DNA of 64,000 nucleotides from Bacteroidota bacterium (GTDB lineage: Bacteria; Bacteroidota; Bacteroidia; Chitinophagales; Chitinophagaceae), in the NCBI GenBank assembly GCA_018266455.1, contig JAFEAJ010000005.1:1-64000 (forward strand), given 5' to 3'. Of this stretch, positions 62,232 to 64,000 are shown one piece after another. Position numbers and translations under genes: made by a program. The notes under the pieces were generated by a model. It saw only the letters and a list, made by a program, of their open reading frames with translations. It did no database searches and was not told where the DNA came from. The first letter of the stretch is position 1. Each line of letters starts with the position of its first letter.

Positions 62232-63536
62232 TTAATTCAATTTGACTATTCTTTTAGTAGAAAATTCATTGCCATTCGCTGCTTTTACAACATAAATGCC
62301 TGTGGGTAGATCTGCTATGTTTAACAATTCGGTTTGGCCTGCATTGCTGCTGATCTTTTGTTGCACCACCATTCCATTCGCATTATAAACCAGGAACCAT
62401 ATCGATTTGCCCTGCCAGCTACCAGGAACAGTTATGCGCAATTCGCTATGAGCAGGGTTGGGATAAACAAGTATGTTCAATGATTGATTTTCGTTTCCTA
62501 ATTTTACCAGTTTCACATCAGAAAGTTTAGAGTTCCCATCAATATCAACCATTGCTAATCGGTAAAAAACCAATGCGCTTTTAACTGAGCTGATATTGTC
62601 TGAGTAATTGTATTGTCTTAAAGAGCTGCTATTGCCTTCCTGAGTAAATATCATCGCCACATCTTCATAATTTGTTCCATCGGTACTGCGCTGGATAATA
62701 AAATGGCTTGCATTTATTTCTGCCGAGGTTGACCAGTTAAGGTTAACCTTAGTTTCATCGGTGGTCAATTGAGCAAGAAACGATGTCAGTTCAATTGGAA
62801 GCGTGCCTGTTTTAGCCCCGGTATACTGAAATGTTTTGAACCAAATAGAATTGTACCTGTTTGCTGCATTGCTTGAGCCACTGTTTTGTATTGTGCCTCC
62901 ATACCTGAATTTTATTGATCCCACATTATTATAAGTCAGCGTCACCATTACTTTTGTGTTACTTGTATCAATGCCGACGGAATTGGTTATTGGCCCGGTA
63001 AACATTTTGCCCCCTGTAATGCTGCTTGCTGTTAAACCACATGGGGTATTCACCGTATACGATGCACTGCCATAAGCATAAAACTGTTCCTGTAAGCAAA
63101 CCCCGTCACCATCAATATCAATTGCAGTCGCATTCAACGTATCCTGAACAACCGGAGTAGAAGTGCCGCTTTGCACAAATGTTACCACGAATTCCATCCA
63201 CCAGCTTACAGGGCCTTTTGCATTCTTGCTGTTGTATGTTACTACCGGTTGGAATGCTTTGTCCCATCCCGTGCTGGTTACATCTACCGTGTCAAGCGTC
63301 ACTAAGGATGATGACCTTCCGTTAATGGTCAACAGTGCATCTACATTAGTAGTAACATTGGAAAACCTGTACACTGCGCCATCACTTTTGTCAACGCCGG
63401 ACTCAAGTACCGGGTCCCTGAACACAAGACCTTGAGAAAATGACAAGATGGTCACCATTGAAAGAGCTACGGTCAAAATTACCTGCCTGTATGTTGCAGG
63501 GAATTTCTTTTTGAAAATTGGGTACAACGATTTCAT
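62232..63536 (-). CDS. T9SS type A sorting-domain protein
   Basis: This 434-residue secreted protein has a signal peptide (about 18-36), a beta-rich N-terminal region of unknown type (about 37-245), a middle segment typical of Bacteroidota cargo (LPIELTSFLAQL, then a fibronectin-like SAEINASHFIIQRSTDGTNY) and a C-terminal Por secretion domain (about 355-434; VYPNPAHSELRI, NIADLPTGIYVVKA, KRIVKLN). The C-terminal domain routes it through the type IX system to the cell surface or medium. Its own function is unknown. Confidence 0.92.
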   Translation of the reverse strand: MKSLYPIFKKKFPATYRQVILTVALSMVTILSFSQGLVFRDPVLESGVDKSDGAVYRFSNVTTNVDALLTINGRSSSLVTLDTVDVTSTGWDKAFQPVVTYNSKNAKGPVSWWMEFVVTFVQSGTSTPVVQDTLNATAIDIDGDGVCLQEQFYAYGSASYTVNTPCGLTASSITGGKMFTGPITNSVGIDTSNTKVMVTLTYNNVGSIKFRYGGTIQNSGSSNAANRYNSIWFKTFQYTGAKTGTLPIELTSFLAQLTTDETKVNLNWSTSAEINASHFIIQRSTDGTNYEDVAMIFTQEGNSSSLRQYNYSDNISSVKSALVFYRLAMVDIDGNSKLSDVKLVKLGNENQSLNILVYPNPAHSELRITVPGSWQGKSIWFLVYNANGMVVQQKISSNAGQTELLNIADLPTGIYVVKAANGNEFSTKRIVKLN

Positions 63537-63892
63537 AACTGTTTTTTTGGGTACTGAGAATACTTTATTGGCAGCCCACAGTTATTGGAGTAAGCATTTG
63601 TTTTTAAGAGGAAATGGAGACGTTATGTATTAGAAATCAATCCTGGACTAAGCATTTAAGAAATTGGACAGAAGTTAATTTTGCAAGGAATTGGGAAAAG
63701 AAAAAGCTACATCAGAAAATTGGACGGGATTGTTTGTCGAGGAGATTGGGTACGTTTTTGAAGAATGACAAGACAAAGATTAAATGAAATTTTGAATAAT
63801 GCAAGTGCAGGTCAAAAAAATATTTTCTTTCGTATAAAAATTCAAACAGCCTTTTTAAAAAAAAGGCTGTTTGGTAATCAATTGAAAAATGA
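63537..63892. other. 356-bp intergenic region with a terminator hairpin
   Basis: I see no gene between the T9SS-cargo gene start and the end of the next minus-strand gene. Apart from the hairpin at 63843-63873 there is only AT-rich sequence, which must carry the promoter of the T9SS-cargo gene. Confidence 0.4.
63843..63873 (-). terminator. Long hairpin, probable terminator of the right-edge gene
   Basis: A perfect 14-bp stem (CAAACAGCCTTTTT at 63843-63856 with its complement at 63860-63873, 3-nt loop) lies 19 bp past the stop of the minus-strand gene. The stem's own A/T tracts and following AATTTTTAT may act as the U-run. Confidence 0.65.
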
Positions 63893-64000
63893 TTATTTGT
63901 AATGAGCTATAAGGCTGTTTGCCAATTCAACCATTTTTTTTATTCCTTCTTCGGGTAAGTTGCCTTTTTTAAATTCAGCCATTACTTCAGGCAATTTGTT
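63893..64000 (-). CDS. C-terminus of an unknown gene (5' part outside window)
   Basis: The minus-strand frame is open from the right edge to a TAA at 63893-63895 and encodes 35 residues, beginning NKLPEVMAEFKKGNLPEEG and ending ELANSLIAHYK. The composition (amphipathic helices, no stop, sensible codon use) and a terminator hairpin just downstream support a real gene end. I do not recognise the family. Confidence 0.6.
   Translation of the reverse strand, partial: NKLPEVMAEFKKGNLPEEGIKKMVELANSLIAHYK

Noticed and set aside
1..64000. CRISPR arrays, prophage, integrase or IS elements
   Set aside because: No regularly spaced repeats, transposase, integrase or phage structural genes were seen on either strand.

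Overview
The window reads as a chromosomal segment of a Bacteroidota bacterium, most likely a member of the Chitinophagaceae or a close relative. The evidence is a SusC/SusD pair with an ECF sigma factor and FecR anti-sigma factor, a T9SS sorting-domain protein, the gliding lipoprotein GldB, a Bat-type cluster, DUF4251 proteins, an arginine pathway built on an acyl-ornithine transcarbamylase, and many -7 boxes of the form TAnnTTTG. I see no phage, insertion sequence, CRISPR array or rRNA. Most of it is core housekeeping sequence, so the more unusual material lies in leaders, intergenic structures and tRNA neighbourhoods.

Layout. 1-6.7 kb: a minus-strand TonB-dependent uptake locus (sigma, FecR, SusC, SusD; the SusD gene runs off the left edge). 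6.8-9.8 kb: two tRNA genes, each preceded by a degenerate tRNA-like copy, flanking an outer-membrane protein gene and an hflX-Rieske pair. 10.3-12.7 kb: an orphan MacB/FtsX-type permease. 12.9-18.9 kb: tRNA-Phe, recQ, kdsD, a mannose-1-phosphate guanylyltransferase, a PolB-like exonuclease and a RidA protein. 19-24 kb: a GH3-family protein, a LysE exporter, mtgA, and a nicotinamide riboside salvage pair (pnuC plus a NadR-type kinase). 24-26.4 kb: Nfu, then a metal island (MerC, SCO1, Fur-family regulator) with a perfect palindromic operator. 26.5-29.6 kb: HIT, greA, a D-2-hydroxyacid dehydrogenase and rsmA. 29.7-33.8 kb: glpK-glpD-glpF. 33.8-37.3 kb: a class III aminotransferase, a gamma-carbonic-anhydrase-like protein, two small unknowns and rsgA. 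37.4-41.4 kb: moxR-DUF58-BatD-like-batA. 41.6-46 kb: nadE, gldB, a YcxB-like protein, a 41-residue lipoprotein and a secreted unknown. 46.3-50.8 kb: B12-dependent ribonucleotide reductase and a GGGP synthase. 51-60.2 kb: a complete arginine operon preceded by an arginine-rich leader ORF. 60.3-64 kb: two DUF4251 paralogues, a LytTR regulator, a T9SS cargo protein and the C-terminus of an unknown gene.

How it fits together. The arginine cluster supplies every step from glutamate to arginine except carbamoyl-phosphate synthesis. The transcarbamylase has Val90 at the residue known to decide acetyl- versus succinyl-ornithine, which points to succinylated intermediates. The glp genes import, phosphorylate and oxidise glycerol. 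PnuC and the NadR-like kinase feed nicotinamide riboside to NMN, and nadE completes NAD from the de novo side. The Fur-family protein probably represses merC through the palindrome inside the merC promoter. Leads most worth testing are the arg leader peptide, the terminator-like hairpin in the greA leader, the tRNA-like copies upstream of real tRNAs, the metal operator, and promoters that nearly touch their start codons (candidate leaderless mRNAs).
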